Source of the DNA: Choristoneura fumiferana
Taxonomy: Eukaryota; Arthropoda; Insecta; Lepidoptera; Tortricidae
Direction of reading: 5' to 3'
DNA length: 64,000 nt
Assembly: GCF_025370935.1 (NCBI RefSeq)
Contig: NC_133482.1
Coordinates: 1,533,787-1,597,786, forward strand
Positions 11,401 through 19,559 of the stretch are shown one piece after another; the stretch's first letter is position 1, and the number at the start of each line of letters is the position of its first letter. The position numbers and the translations under genes were made by a program. The notes under the pieces were generated by a model. The model saw only the letters and a list, made by a program, of their open reading frames with translations, did not search any database and had not been told where the DNA came from.

Positions 11401-12589
11401 GTGGGTGGGAGGGGTTTAACACGACTACATAATGACACTAGCTTCATGTGGGAGTAAATGATTGGATAGCTATTTATCTCGTGGGATGTCGACAGATCCC
11501 TTGTTAGTACTTACCTCTATAATCTTTAAGGAACCTCTGCCACAAGTCTCTAACTTTAGTGGCTAAGGTTGTGCGTTGTCTTTCCGTCACATTACGTCGG
11601 CTAAGGGAGTAAACCTGCTTAATCCATTTGATTTGCTGCTTCATCAACAGACTGGAATATCATTTTAGGAACCTACCTATTTTTCGAATGGTAGATCCTT
11701 GAGACAGGTCTATCTAAATCGCTGCCGCTATCTTCCCTGCTAATCCTGCCAAACAACAGTGCTTGTGCTGCTGTGTTCCAGCGTAGAGAGTATCTAAGGG
11801 GCTCGCTCGTAAAAGCCCCTAAAAGAGCTCCTAAAAGACATAGAGCTGGTGAAATTATAATGGCACAGGAAGCTCTATCTTGGCATTCGATGTTGGCACC
11901 GCATCTGCAGCAATCCTCTGGTCTTACTGTGACTGCTCACTTCCCAAGCCCCATTTGTTCTTTTCCCGCACTCTATCTTATAATACCTTCTTTCTAATGC
12001 TAAAAAAACGAAGTATAATGTTATTTTAACAGCTGAAAACATCGTCAAGCCATATGACTGGGAAAACGAGTTCAACTTGGACAAGCTTGGTGGCAACGAA
12101 TTCCTCGGGCAAGGGAAGGACGAATGGGTGTTAAGGACCATACTTCAATCCGGTAGCTTGCTTGGAAAAGGTTGCCAGGGTGCGATGAAGCTGGCCTACA
12201 GAGGGGAGCAGACGGAACGCGACGCCTACGTATTAGGAGGCCACCTGGCCTTGATGTGGCAACTCTACCTGGACGTAAAAGACTTCTTCATTCACCCACA
12301 TTCCTTCTCTCTTGTGGGCGCGCCTGTTATCATGGCTCTGTGGGAATACCCACAGATTTACGGGCATGTTTTTGAGGCCAAGATGGAGAAGAAGCCTATT
12401 GAGCTAAAACAGCTGCATTATGTGGTGAGAAGCACGAGGTGTATGGACTATCTTTCGGGGCTGATGGATGAGGAGTTGGCGGCCATTTTGAAGTACAGCG
12501 ACCGGTTCCCGGTGGATGACGCTCGGTGCGCGCTGCAGAAGATGGCACGGAGTATCCATGGGGAGACCATGCAGTACATTGAGAAGTGA
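8410..12589 (+). CDS. PDSS2-like polyprenyl diphosphate synthase subunit, copy 1 (five exons)
   Basis: Encodes a protein of the decaprenyl diphosphate synthase subunit 2 family, the non-catalytic partner of PDSS1 in the mitochondrial enzyme that makes the coenzyme Q isoprenoid tail. Exons: up to 8730, 9713-9863, 10361-10516, 11245-11400 and 12033-12589. All four introns are GT-AG and the frame stays open (phases 0, 1, 1, 1). Family signatures are SEAEQMVGFPTSFLNLRW, HLRKL-VATNHPLL, GNKIVLLTGDYLL and LLGKGCQGAMKLA. The first Asp-rich DDxxD motif of catalytic synthases is absent; the site reads MKRTGHMIHKTMAN, as expected for PDSS2. The 5' end is unresolved: 8410 is only the first in-frame ATG and lies in a MITE, and a presequence exon may be elsewhere. 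No stops or frame breaks, so I infer a live gene. Codons are GC-richer than in the copy at 18585-21203. Confidence 0.85.
8599..8730 (+). CDS. PDSS2-like copy 1, exon 1 (homologous part)
   Basis: Homology to copy 2 starts near DPELDWREVVSEAE and runs to HLRKL, followed by the donor GTCAGT. From the shared Trp to the donor, 26 of 39 residues match exon 1 of the minus-strand copy. The true 5' edge of this exon is not known. Confidence 0.85.
8751..8997 (+). repeat. Repeat family A, full-length-looking copy
   Basis: Starts TTAACCCCCGACGCAAAAAG and ends GGTTAGGTTAGGTTATG. Lies in intron 1 of the PDSS2-like gene, about 20 bp after the donor. Confidence 0.8.
9035..9143. mobile_element. Palindromic MITE, family P2
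   Basis: Arms ACTGAGCAGCAAAAAATCTGG and CCAAATTTTGTGTGCTGCTGAG flank an inner palindrome around ACAATAGGTA / TACCTATTGT. In intron 1. Confidence 0.8.
9222..9402 (+). mobile_element. Helitron-like (Lep1-type) non-autonomous repeat
   Basis: Contains CACGTCTAAACCACTGAACG, AATTTAGATGAAATTCAG and GGAAAATTGCATAGT, and ends near a CTAGT. Other copies are at 19612-19822, 28062-28232, 30345-31015, 38185-38437 and 52036-52262. The assignment rests on resemblance to the common lepidopteran repeat with a CTAG-type end. Confidence 0.6.
9511..9647. mobile_element. Palindromic MITE, family P1, complete
   Basis: Begins GTACAGTCACCAGCACCAAT and ends with its inverse, ATTAATGCTGGTGATTGTAC. Internal arms GCGTGCATAAATATC and GATATTTTTGCACGC. 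The best copy of P1 in the window; in intron 1. Confidence 0.85.
9713..9863 (+). CDS. PDSS2-like copy 1, exon 2
   Basis: Acceptor TCATCAG, donor GGTAAGA. Codes VATNHPLLKSAKNLL, then a conserved GLIVLLVSKAAG segment, ending in phase 1. Confidence 0.9.
10070..10147 (+). repeat. Repeat family C fragment
   Basis: The block GACGGACAACAAAGTGACCC followed by TACGGAACCCTAAAAATAG recurs at 32800-32890 and 63656-63755. Confidence 0.55.
10169..10346. mobile_element. Palindromic MITE abutting exon 3 acceptor
   Basis: Arms TACCATCAGCCAAATAATGG and ATATTTGGCTGATGGTA face each other, with TAGGGTGGTA near the right end. The right end lies 14 bp before exon 3, so the branch point must lie at or inside the element. 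A half copy is at 14889-14935. Confidence 0.8.
10361..10516 (+). CDS. PDSS2-like copy 1, exon 3
   Basis: Acceptor TTGTTCCAG, donor GGTAGGT. Codes SQRALAEIVEMKRTGHMIHK through GNKIVLLTG; this is where a catalytic synthase would carry its first DDxxD motif, which is absent. Flanked by MITEs on both sides. Confidence 0.9.
10521..10625. mobile_element. Truncated MITE P1 at exon 3 donor
   Basis: GTACAGTCA starts at intron position +5. GGAGCGTGCAAAAATATCTG and CAGATATTTATGCACGCTCG form the arms. The right part is replaced by the P3 palindrome. Confidence 0.75.
10624..10734. mobile_element. Palindromic MITE, family P3
   Basis: CGAAACTCGAAGTTCGT at the left is mirrored by ACGAACTTCGAGTTTCG at the right, followed by TAGTAGC and CTGCTG. 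Other copies are at 22408-22540 and (half) 54552-54615. Confidence 0.8.
11064..11198. mobile_element. Palindromic MITE, family P1
   Basis: Inverted relative to the 9511 copy: GGAGCGTGCAAAAATATCTG at the left, GATATTTATGCACGCTTG and GTTGGTGCTGGCGACAGTAC at the right. In intron 3. Confidence 0.8.
11245..11400 (+). CDS. PDSS2-like copy 1, exon 4
   Basis: Acceptor CGTCCTCAG, donor GGTGGGT. Codes DYLLAKCLQHLGGLRNNEV and RDLVEGDFLGDRS, aligned with DYLLVTANGMLARLKNADL and RDVSEGEFYGDRD of copy 2. Confidence 0.9.
11735..11990 (+). repeat. Old LINE-type tail repeat in intron 4
   Basis: A diverged copy of the repeat seen clearly at 38808-39018 (CTAATCCTG, CAGTGCTTG, TTGGCA.CGCATCTGCA in the same order). 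Confidence 0.5.
12033..12589 (+). CDS. PDSS2-like copy 1, exon 5 and stop
   Basis: Acceptor TTTTAACAG. Codes from AENIVKPYDWENEF to the C terminus, including LGKGCQGAMKLAYRGE, GGHLALMWQLYLDV, VGAPVIMALWEYPQIYGH and FPVDDARCALQKMARS. The stop TGA overlaps an AATAAA. Confidence 0.9.
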
Positions 12590-12594
12590 ATAAA
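12589..12594 (+). promoter_or_regulatory. Poly(A) signal overlapping the stop codon
   Basis: The stop and signal read TGAATAAA, so the AATAAA begins at the last base of the TGA. If used, the 3' UTR would be only some 15-35 bases. Confidence 0.6.
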
Positions 12595-12654
12595 GGATTA
12601 ATATAAAATGCTACTGTTTTATTTACTTAAGTGCTCCAAGTAGACCTGTTTATT

Positions 12655-13490
12655 AACCGACTTCAAAAAAAGGAGGAGGTTATCAATTCGGTTGTATTTT
12701 TTTTTTTTTTTTTTTAATGTTTGTTACCTCATAACTCCGTCATTTATGAACCGATTTCAAAAATTTTTTTTGAGTTCGTCTAGGAATGCTTTCAATTAGG
12801 TCCCATAAGCAGCAAATTAGGATCTGATGATCGGATCTTAAGGAAATCGAGGAAACTCTTCAAATATTGTAGGGACACCTATGGTAATTTGGATATATTT
12901 GGTGAAGTGGAACTGAGGATGAAGACCAGATTTGACCAACGGAACTACTACTATCAATAACAAGTATTTCACGGGTTAAATTTAAATTATCATGATTAAT
13001 ATACTTACCTAGATAAGCGACTAAGAAGAAGCTGTTAATGATTCTTTCGAACTGATCTGATGCTGAAGCCAGAAGGTAGGCGACGGAACTCTGTTCGTAA
13101 CTAAGTCGTGTTTGGGCTTACTGGAATAGTTGTGAGATGTTCTTTGGCTACGAATCACTAAAAAGTGAGAAATAAAAAAAAAAAATTAACAAAAAAGTAA
13201 AACCGACTCCAAAAAAATAAAAAATAACAAAAAATGGAACCGACTACAAAACCCTTGAAAATATTTTTCTAGGTAAGTAGGTACGTACTAGCTCGAAGTC
13301 GGTGACTCAGCACGACCCAGCAGGAGGGATTGAAACCCATAGTATGTAGGTGAAGTAGACGACTATTGTGAATTGTCCCACTCCTGCTGGCTCGTGCTGA
13401 GGCACCGACTTCGAGCTAGTACGTACCTACTTACCTAGAAAAATATTTTCAAGGGTTTTGTAGTCGGTTCCATTTTTTGTTATTTTTTTT
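12655..13490. mobile_element. Fold-back repeat, family F, copy 1
   Basis: Begins AACCGACTTCAAAAAAAGG, a very common lepidopteran repeat start, with GAAATCGAGGAAACTCTTC inside. It ends in a hairpin: AATGGAACCGACTACAAAAC at 13233 mirrored by GTTTTGTAGTCGGTTCCATT near 13470, enclosing CAGCAGGAG / CTCCTGCTG. A second copy is at 53065-53575. Confidence 0.8.
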
Positions 13491-13499
13491 TTGACATTT

Positions 13500-13870
13500 C
13501 CACAGGTCCACAGGGTCCTGCCGTGAAGCAGCAGTGCTTGCACTGTTGTGTTTCGGCGTGGAGAGTAAGACAGCCGGTAAAATTACTGGCACTTGAGGTA
13601 TCCCATCTTAGGCCTCTAGGTTGGCAACGCATCTGCAATACCCCTGGTGTTGCAGATGTTTATGGGCGGTGGTGATCTCTTACCATCAGGAGACCCACTT
13701 GCTCGTTTAACAATACAATACAAAGACTCTTTATTGTACACCAGACATAGTAAGCGATACAGAAAACAGATACACAGAAAAAAATATTACAAGGTGAGCA
13801 ATAGGCGGCCTTATCGCTTAAGAGCGAACCACTACTTAACTTCCAGTCGAATAAAAAAAAAGGTAGTTTC
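13500..13870 (+). repeat. LINE-type tail repeat with a second insertion
   Basis: The block CAGTGCTTGCACTGTTGTG, GGTGTTGCAGATGTTTATGG, CCATCAGGAGACCCACTTGC matches 38808-39018. In this copy it is split after GCTCGTTT by about 130 bp beginning AACAATACAATACAAAGAC and ending before CTTCCAGTCG. The insert resembles 18146-18240 (CTCTTTATTGTACA). Confidence 0.65.
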
Positions 13871-13960
13871 TGATATAATTCAAGCTTATTTTCAAATATA
13901 AAGTAAGTACTGACGATTAATTGTGTATATGTGCAATGTAAATAATAAAATGTAAGAGCT

Positions 13961-14121
13961 GGTTCCCACTTGTCGGATGACGGGCCCGGATTTTAATCTG
14001 ATGTTCCAGTGGCAGAACATTTTACACGAAGCTATTTACACTTGCCCAACGCTGATTTTCTATAGAAATGACCGATATCCGACATGAAACGGATAGTAAA
14101 CCCGACAAGTGAGAACGGGCT
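13961..14121. mobile_element. Inverted-repeat MITE
   Basis: Ends AGCTGGTTCCCACTTGTCGG and CCCGACAAGTGAGAACGGGCT are inverted. The middle is unique and non-coding. Confidence 0.7.
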
Positions 14122-14129
14122 TTCAATGT

Positions 14130-14620
14130 CTCAAGTATTTTGAGTTAAATTTCAATCGGTGGACATATGTGATACTTTTGTACATATAAATATAGAATAG
14201 AATATGAACAGGTGACACAGGACTCGGGAATCCCATTAAATTTCACTCGATCGGAAAATGAACTACGAAATATTTAAATGATGATCAGGTGAAATAATTT
14301 CAAATTACCGTCCGTCAATCAGGTGTCAGACAGTCGATCGGATCATGATTATTCGATATGAAATTAAATTTTAGCTCATGAGAGGACAATTGGATATTTG
14401 CGAATCACTAGTAGTTTGTAATTTTTATATTCTTGTTTATTTAGAGGCCCTAGAGCAGGTAGCAGAGGAATGTTTTAAATATATGCATATGGTAACCTTT
14501 TGAAATGCAGTTGAATTAAAATTCCGGAATCTGTACTTATCATAGGTAGTAGCTTCACATTGCCCTGGTACCTATTTCCTAAAAATTACCTACATCTTTC
14601 TTCGTTTACGTTGTACACAC
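14130..14620. other. No gene seen
   Basis: AT-rich sequence without exon-like frames or recognisable repeats. Confidence 0.45.
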
Positions 14621-14626
14621 AATGTC

Positions 14627-14735
14627 ATAAATATAAGTGATCATTTCTGTACCTTGTCACTTTAACGTCATGTTTGAAAAGCCATACGAAAAGCGACAAG
14701 GTACAGAAATAATCACTTATTTATGACGTTGACTG
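14627..14735. mobile_element. Palindromic MITE
   Basis: ATAAGTGATCATTTCTGTACC is mirrored by GGTACAGAAATAATCACTTAT; the stem continues with TTGTC / GACAA. Confidence 0.8.
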
Positions 14736-14944
14736 TACCTATAAGGAAATCTGTACGAAATGTCATGTTTCTAGAGTAAGCGGTTGATCTTTTGGGATTT
14801 ATATGCGTACATCCTGATTTAGTGGGCATATCGGAATAAGTAGCGATCTGGTTATTCCCCTCGGTCACTCTATTGCAACACCATACTTACCATCAGCCAA
14901 ATATGGTCTACCACCCTAAAGTTAATAATCGGTTCATCGACTCG

Positions 14945-15027
14945 AAACGCTGCATTCATCCTCGCATATCAGATCTCTCGTGGAAACAGCTGAGCGAAGC
15001 GAGGCGAGGTAAATGAAGCATTTCTAT
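14945..15027 (-). mobile_element. Half copy of MITE family G
   Basis: GGAAACAGCTGAGCGAAGCG and GGTAAATGAAGC match the arms of the copies at 24074-24240 and 52356-52475. Confidence 0.6.
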
Positions 15028-15127
15028 TGGCCTAGTGGTTTGTCCTATCGCCTCTCAAGCAGAGAGTCGTGGGTTCAAACCCCGGCGCGCACCGCTGAGT
15101 TTTTCGAAATTCATGTGCGGAATTACA
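15028..15127 (+). mobile_element. SINE T2, 5' tRNA-like part
   Basis: A box GGCCTAGTGG, B box GGGTTCAAACCCC, then GAATTCATGTGCGGAATTAC-like sequence. Truncated after about 100 bp. Confidence 0.7.
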
Positions 15128-15172
15128 TTAAGGGTCCATCCATAAAGTACGTCACATCAATTTTGACCATTT

Positions 15173-15425
15173 TTTAGCCCCTGACGTAAAAAAGGGATGT
15201 TAATATATTATAACTTTGACCAATATGTGTGTCAGTCTCTGGCACCGTAGCTCTTAAACGGGTGGACCGGTTTGAAAGCGGTTTTTTTTATTAGAAATCA
15301 GGTTTTCTAGCGATGGTTCTTAGACATGTTTCATCAAAATCAGTTTGGCCGTTTTTGAGATATTGAACTTTGAAGTGACAAAGTCGGGGGTTTTCCGATT
15401 TTTTGTTGGTTAGGTTAGGTTATAG
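15173..15425 (+). repeat. Repeat family A
   Basis: TTTTAGCCCCTGACGTAAAA to GGTTAGGTTAGGTTATAG, collinear with the 8751 copy. Confidence 0.8.
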
Positions 15426-15597
15426 CCCCCCTGGGCCTGGCCCCATACGCACTTGTTCATTTTTTAATACTACGATTTCTACGCAGACAAAGCTGCGGCC
15501 AAATGCTAGTTCAAAATAAAACGAAGTTTTAATACAAACGTGTATTGATAACAGTAAAATATCTTGAAACGACAAATAAAACTTTAGGAAACAGTCT

Positions 15598-16250
15598 ACG
15601 GCCTGGCCACGACTTTGGTCTTAGCGGTGAGCGGGGCGGCGGGCGGCGCGGCGAGGGAGAGCGGAGCGGCGAGCATGCCACGTACTTCGCAATAGCTTCA
15701 GCGGTTTCCAGCCGAAGGGACGTATTTAAATTAAAATGGCGTTATCGAAAATTGCTCTTCAGTGCCTCGAAAGTAGCTCATATTTCAGGCAGGACATTTT
15801 GAATATCAGAGGAGTGCACGAACTAAACATAAAAAATATACAGTCGAATTGATAACCTCCTCCTTTTTTTGAAGCCGGTTAAAAAGTAGTCTTTTGATCA
15901 CATGCCTCAACTTATGCTGAGGATGTTTCGACAGCCATTTAAAATTTCGATGATAAATAGTTCTGTATCCATTTTGTCGCGCGCGAATCGTCTAAAAAAC
16001 TTTGCTCCTTGTTTTACCGCCCGATGCGTCCCGCCAATAACGCCGTTCGCGCCGCTCTGAGTCGTGGCATCCCTCCTAATAGCCCGTATCGTTGTTCCCC
16101 CCGCGCGCCGCCCCGCGCCGCGCTGCCGCCGGCCGCTCGAGTAAAATCGCGCGTGGCATGCTTTAAGCGTCTTTTGAATTTGTTCTGGCCGCTCGCCGCT
16201 CACCGCTGCCGCTGTCGCAAGTCGCGCGGGTGGCCAGGCCGTATAGTGCC
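15598..16250. mobile_element. GC-rich TIR element
   Basis: Left arm GGCCTGGCCACGACTTTGG with GCGGTGAGCGGGGCGGCG and GCATGCCACG; right arm CGTGGCATGC, CGCTCGCCGCTCACCGCTGC and GGTGGCCAGGCC. A family F scrap (ATTGATAACCTCCTCC) sits inside near 15850. The apparent open frames here are GC-driven. Confidence 0.65.
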
Positions 16251-16484
16251 TCCGCTCCGGTCCCACTCCGGACACCCGCCGTATTAAAGTCCGTCGCACG
16301 CGCCCGCGCCGCGCCAGTTAGCGCTGATCATACGATTTCTTATTAGACGGGCGTCCGTTCCGGGTAATCCGCGTCAGCTAGCGGAGGCACTTAAATCTTA
16401 CATCAAACTTTTATTTTTTATTTATTACATACACACAACTATGTATCCTTAACTTAAACGATGCGGGCGCTCATTTTTAATCGT

Positions 16485-16605
16485 CAACATGCCAGCCTAT
16501 AGGTATGCGAACCACTGCTGGGCACAGGCCTCCTCTCAGAATGAGAGGGCTTGGGCCGTATAATAGTTCCCACGCGGGCCCAGTGCAGATTGGGAATTTC
16601 GCACA
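16485..16605 (-). mobile_element. SINE T2, 3' part
   Basis: Carries CCAGCCTATAGG, CACTGCTGGGCACAGGCCTC and GCGGGCCCAGTGCAGATTGG, the antisense of the T2 3' half. Confidence 0.75.
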
Positions 16606-16924
16606 AATATAAAATAACTAAGTTATTGTAAGTGTGTGGAGATGTGGTCTATAACTGACAGTTACGAAACCCATGAATATTTTGTATGGGAAAATGTTTT
16701 TTCTTTTTTTTTATTTCTTAGTAAATTTCCCAATATTTTTAATACTTATTATCCTATTTCTGCCGAAGACAAATCCAAAAACACAAAATCATAAAAATTG
16801 GTCCAGCCGTTCTTGAGTTACAAATGGTGTAACTAACACGACTTTGTTTTACATATATAGATTTTCCACAAACATTTTTAATACAAGCTTTTTGTACTAG
16901 TTGCTGACTGTACTTGCATTGTCA

Positions 16925-17200
16925 CCTAAACTACATTTGCATACCAAATTTCAAGTCGATGCTATTAACCGTTGAAGAGTTCCGTCCGGCGGAGACGATC
17001 CTGGCCGGGCTACCGGGATGTCACTACTAGATTATTGTATCGTCACGCGATTTACATAAGTGTTTCAAATTTCAAGTCAATCTGACTACTGGAAGTTGGT
17101 CAAATTTAACTTGCAAGATTTGATTACAGACAGACAGACAACGGGACATTTGAAACTAAATAAAAGCTTGTAAGAAATGGTGCCATGTACCATTTCATTT
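16925..17200. repeat. Repeat family D
   Basis: AATTTCAAGTCGATGCTATT, then GGAGACGATCCTGGCCGG, shared with 25315-25420 (TTTCAAGTCGACACTAGTAA, GAGACGATCCTGGCCGG). Followed by a GACAGACAGACAACGGGAC tract. Confidence 0.55.
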
Positions 17201-17442
17201 CCCAATGCACGCACGCACGCATGCAGGCACGCACTAAAATAAGCCCCAGTCCAATTGCATTGGTAACATAATTAATAATAATTATTATAATAGGTACATA
17301 GTTTGTACATCAACATTTACTTACATATACACATGGTCTTATTATCACAAAAAAGTTGACAAATCTAAAGGTGCTGATACATTTGAGAATTCACTTGTAA
17401 AGAGCTTTCTAGCGAATGTCACATTAGTGGTCTAATATCTGC

Positions 17443-17951
17443 ACTTGAAAAAATCTGCACCGGTCTGATAATAGAATGAAATGTATTTTTTTTAATAAAT
17501 TTAGTACGAGTATATTAGAAATGGATTTGCTAAAAAAATCCTGGCTATATTAATTATTTTTAATAATTTTTTGTTGCATCATTGACACAATGAGAAATTT
17601 TATATTGACTTAAAGTATAAAACCTATAGAATATGAAGAGATTGGGTTTGCTATTGTTTACCTGGACGAACTACTGGGTTGCCAAGTATAAACAAAAACA
17701 GTTAGGTTGATGCCAGTTACTTTCACTTGATTAATAATAGAATAAATTGTATATCAACGTAAGCGCTGTTTTATTGTGAACACGTTGATATAGCATTGTC
17801 TGCATTTAATTAAAAATCATTAAAAATTATTTAAAAAAATAGCCTGTCCAGGATTTTTTTAGCAAACCGTTTCTAATATATTTTCTAATAAACTAAATTT
17901 ATTATAAAATACATTTCATTCTATTATCAGACCGGTGCAGATCTTTTCAAG
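17443..17951 (+). mobile_element. TIR transposon family E, copy 1
   Basis: TIRs of about 60-90 bp: CTGCACCGGTCTGATAATAG with ATTTAGTA, mirrored by CTATTATCAGACCGGTGCAG. The centre (ACCTGGACGAACTACTGGG, AAGCGCTGTTTTATTGTGAA) matches the copy at 30405-30929 in inverted orientation. Non-coding, so non-autonomous. Confidence 0.85.
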
Positions 17952-18139
17952 TTCGGATCTTCTACTATAGGTAAAAAGTCACAAAGCCCTTTTCAAATAT
18001 TCTGTATCTGCTATACAAATTTAAACTATGTTCAATTTTTACAGGAACGCCAAAAAAGTACGAAATAAAAAATAATTAATTACATCCAAAACCAGAGAAT
18101 AAATTAGTAACTTGAACTTAAACAGTCAGAACCCATTCA

Positions 18140-18250
18140 ATTTGTTTGTTTGTTTATACTCTTTATTGTACAAAAAGGAAAACAAAAAGGTTACAAAAAA
18201 AAAGTGTTAAGGCGGACTTAGGGCGGCAATTTTTAGGCTGGTTACGGTTT
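18140..18250 (-). repeat. Retroelement 3' end-like repeat
   Basis: TTATACTCTTTATTGTACAA then GGCGGACTTAGGGCGGCAA; a related block is inserted at 13711-13840. Confidence 0.45.
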
Positions 18251-18584
18251 CAAAATGGTCCCGTCTGTTTAACTTTATGTTACTTAACAAAATTCTAGAC
18301 TACTGGACTCGTTTTTTCCTTTTTGGTGTTTATTCAAAGTTTTTTTTTTAATTTATTATTAGAATTGTGTCATGGGATTATTGTACAATAGTCCCAACTT
18401 CCCTATTAGTCATTGGCAGTAGTGGTTGCTAACCTAAAGCGACCGGTTGCCAAGAACAGAAAAGTTGAAGTTGAACTTCCCTATTACATGTATTATGGTT
18501 GGTTGATTCTTTCCGCTGTCTCTACTCTGATATAATAAAGAGCATTCAACATTAGTGGAATTGTAAACTAAAACAAAACACATT

Positions 18585-19559
18585 TTACATTGTCTTGATC
18601 AACCTCTTAATAGTATGCACTGATTCATTATCACCAAACATATCAACAAAACCCTCAGCCCTCCTAGCATTTTCCAAATGCAACAACCTAGTCCGTTCCA
18701 ATGCATGAGTTTTCAACACTTCCTCTTTCAAAAACACCAAGTCAATATCAGCTATGTTGTCTCTACAACTGTCTATGACTTTATACAACTCCGGGTTCTC
18801 ATTCAACGCAAACAAAACAGGCGCACTGGCTATAGAATACAACTCCTTATTGTCACTCGTAAACTTCTGTAGTTCACTTGCCGATTGCCACGCTAAGCAC
18901 AAATGGCAACCGAATTGATATGCCTTTTCTTGCTCCGTTAAACCCAGGCCTCCCAATAAAAAGGCGCCTTGACAACCACGCCCGAACAACGAGCCACCAT
19001 TATACATAGTCCTTAAAGTCCACTCTTTAATGGGAGACCCGGACACGTCTTTTGTAGCTAGCGGTAAAGTATCGGAGCAAATTGGGAACTCATCTTTACC
19101 AATCATGTTCGGCTTCCCTGGTAGGGGCATGTTCTGTTCATCCCGGTCACCATAGAACTCTCCTTCGCTAACGTCTCTTAGAGCCGTTGATATAAGGTAC
19201 GATAAGTCTGCGTTCTTCAGCCGAGCGAGCATCCCATTTGCTGTTACTAGTAAGTAATCTCCAATCAATAATGCTATTTTGTTAGCAAACAATGCTGTCT
19301 CTGTGTTCGGGCAGCGTTCCTCAATCGGTATGTTTAGCAAGCCTCGGTGTACATAATGGCCTGTGCGTATCATTTCCGTTAATTCTGCCAGTGTCCGTTG
19401 CTGCTCTGTTGTCGTGTTGGTGTGAAAAAAGGATGTGGATTGTGAAGGCCTGATGGCTTTGGAGAGTAGCAGGATCACAAGCCCCCATGGTTGAAGGTTG
19501 TTGTGCTCGTTGTATAGAACTGTTTTTGCTGTTTGTATTATGGGATGATTACTGCCAAC
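18585..19559 (-). CDS. PDSS2: PDSS2 copy 2, exon 2
   Basis: Continuous frame of 325 codons including the stop, from VGSNHPIIQTAKTVLYNEH to the C-terminal IKRLIKTM. It covers the equivalent of exons 2-5 of copy 1 without introns. Candidate AATAAA signals on this strand lie at 18352-18357 and 18329-18334. Confidence 0.92.
   Translation of the reverse strand, partial: VGSNHPIIQTAKTVLYNEHNNLQPWGLVILLLSKAIRPSQSTSFFHTNTTTEQQRTLAELTEMIRTGHYVHRGLLNIPIEERCPNTETALFANKIALLIGDYLLVTANGMLARLKNADLSYLISTALRDVSEGEFYGDRDEQNMPLPGKPNMIGKDEFPICSDTLPLATKDVSGSPIKEWTLRTMYNGGSLFGRGCQGAFLLGGLGLTEQEKAYQFGCHLCLAWQSASELQKFTSDNKELYSIASAPVLFALNENPELYKVIDSCRDNIADIDLVFLKEEVLKTHALERTRLLHLENARRAEGFVDMFGDNESVHTIKRLIKTM

Noticed and set aside
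8599..12589. PDSS2-like copy 1 as a pseudogene
   Set aside because: All exons are open, splice sites are intact, phases agree and family motifs are kept. Only the 5' end is unresolved.
15907..16299. 130-codon GC-rich minus-strand frame and its partner on the plus strand
   Set aside because: Arg/Ala/Pro content follows from GC-rich inverted repeats of a TIR element; both strands are open for the same reason.
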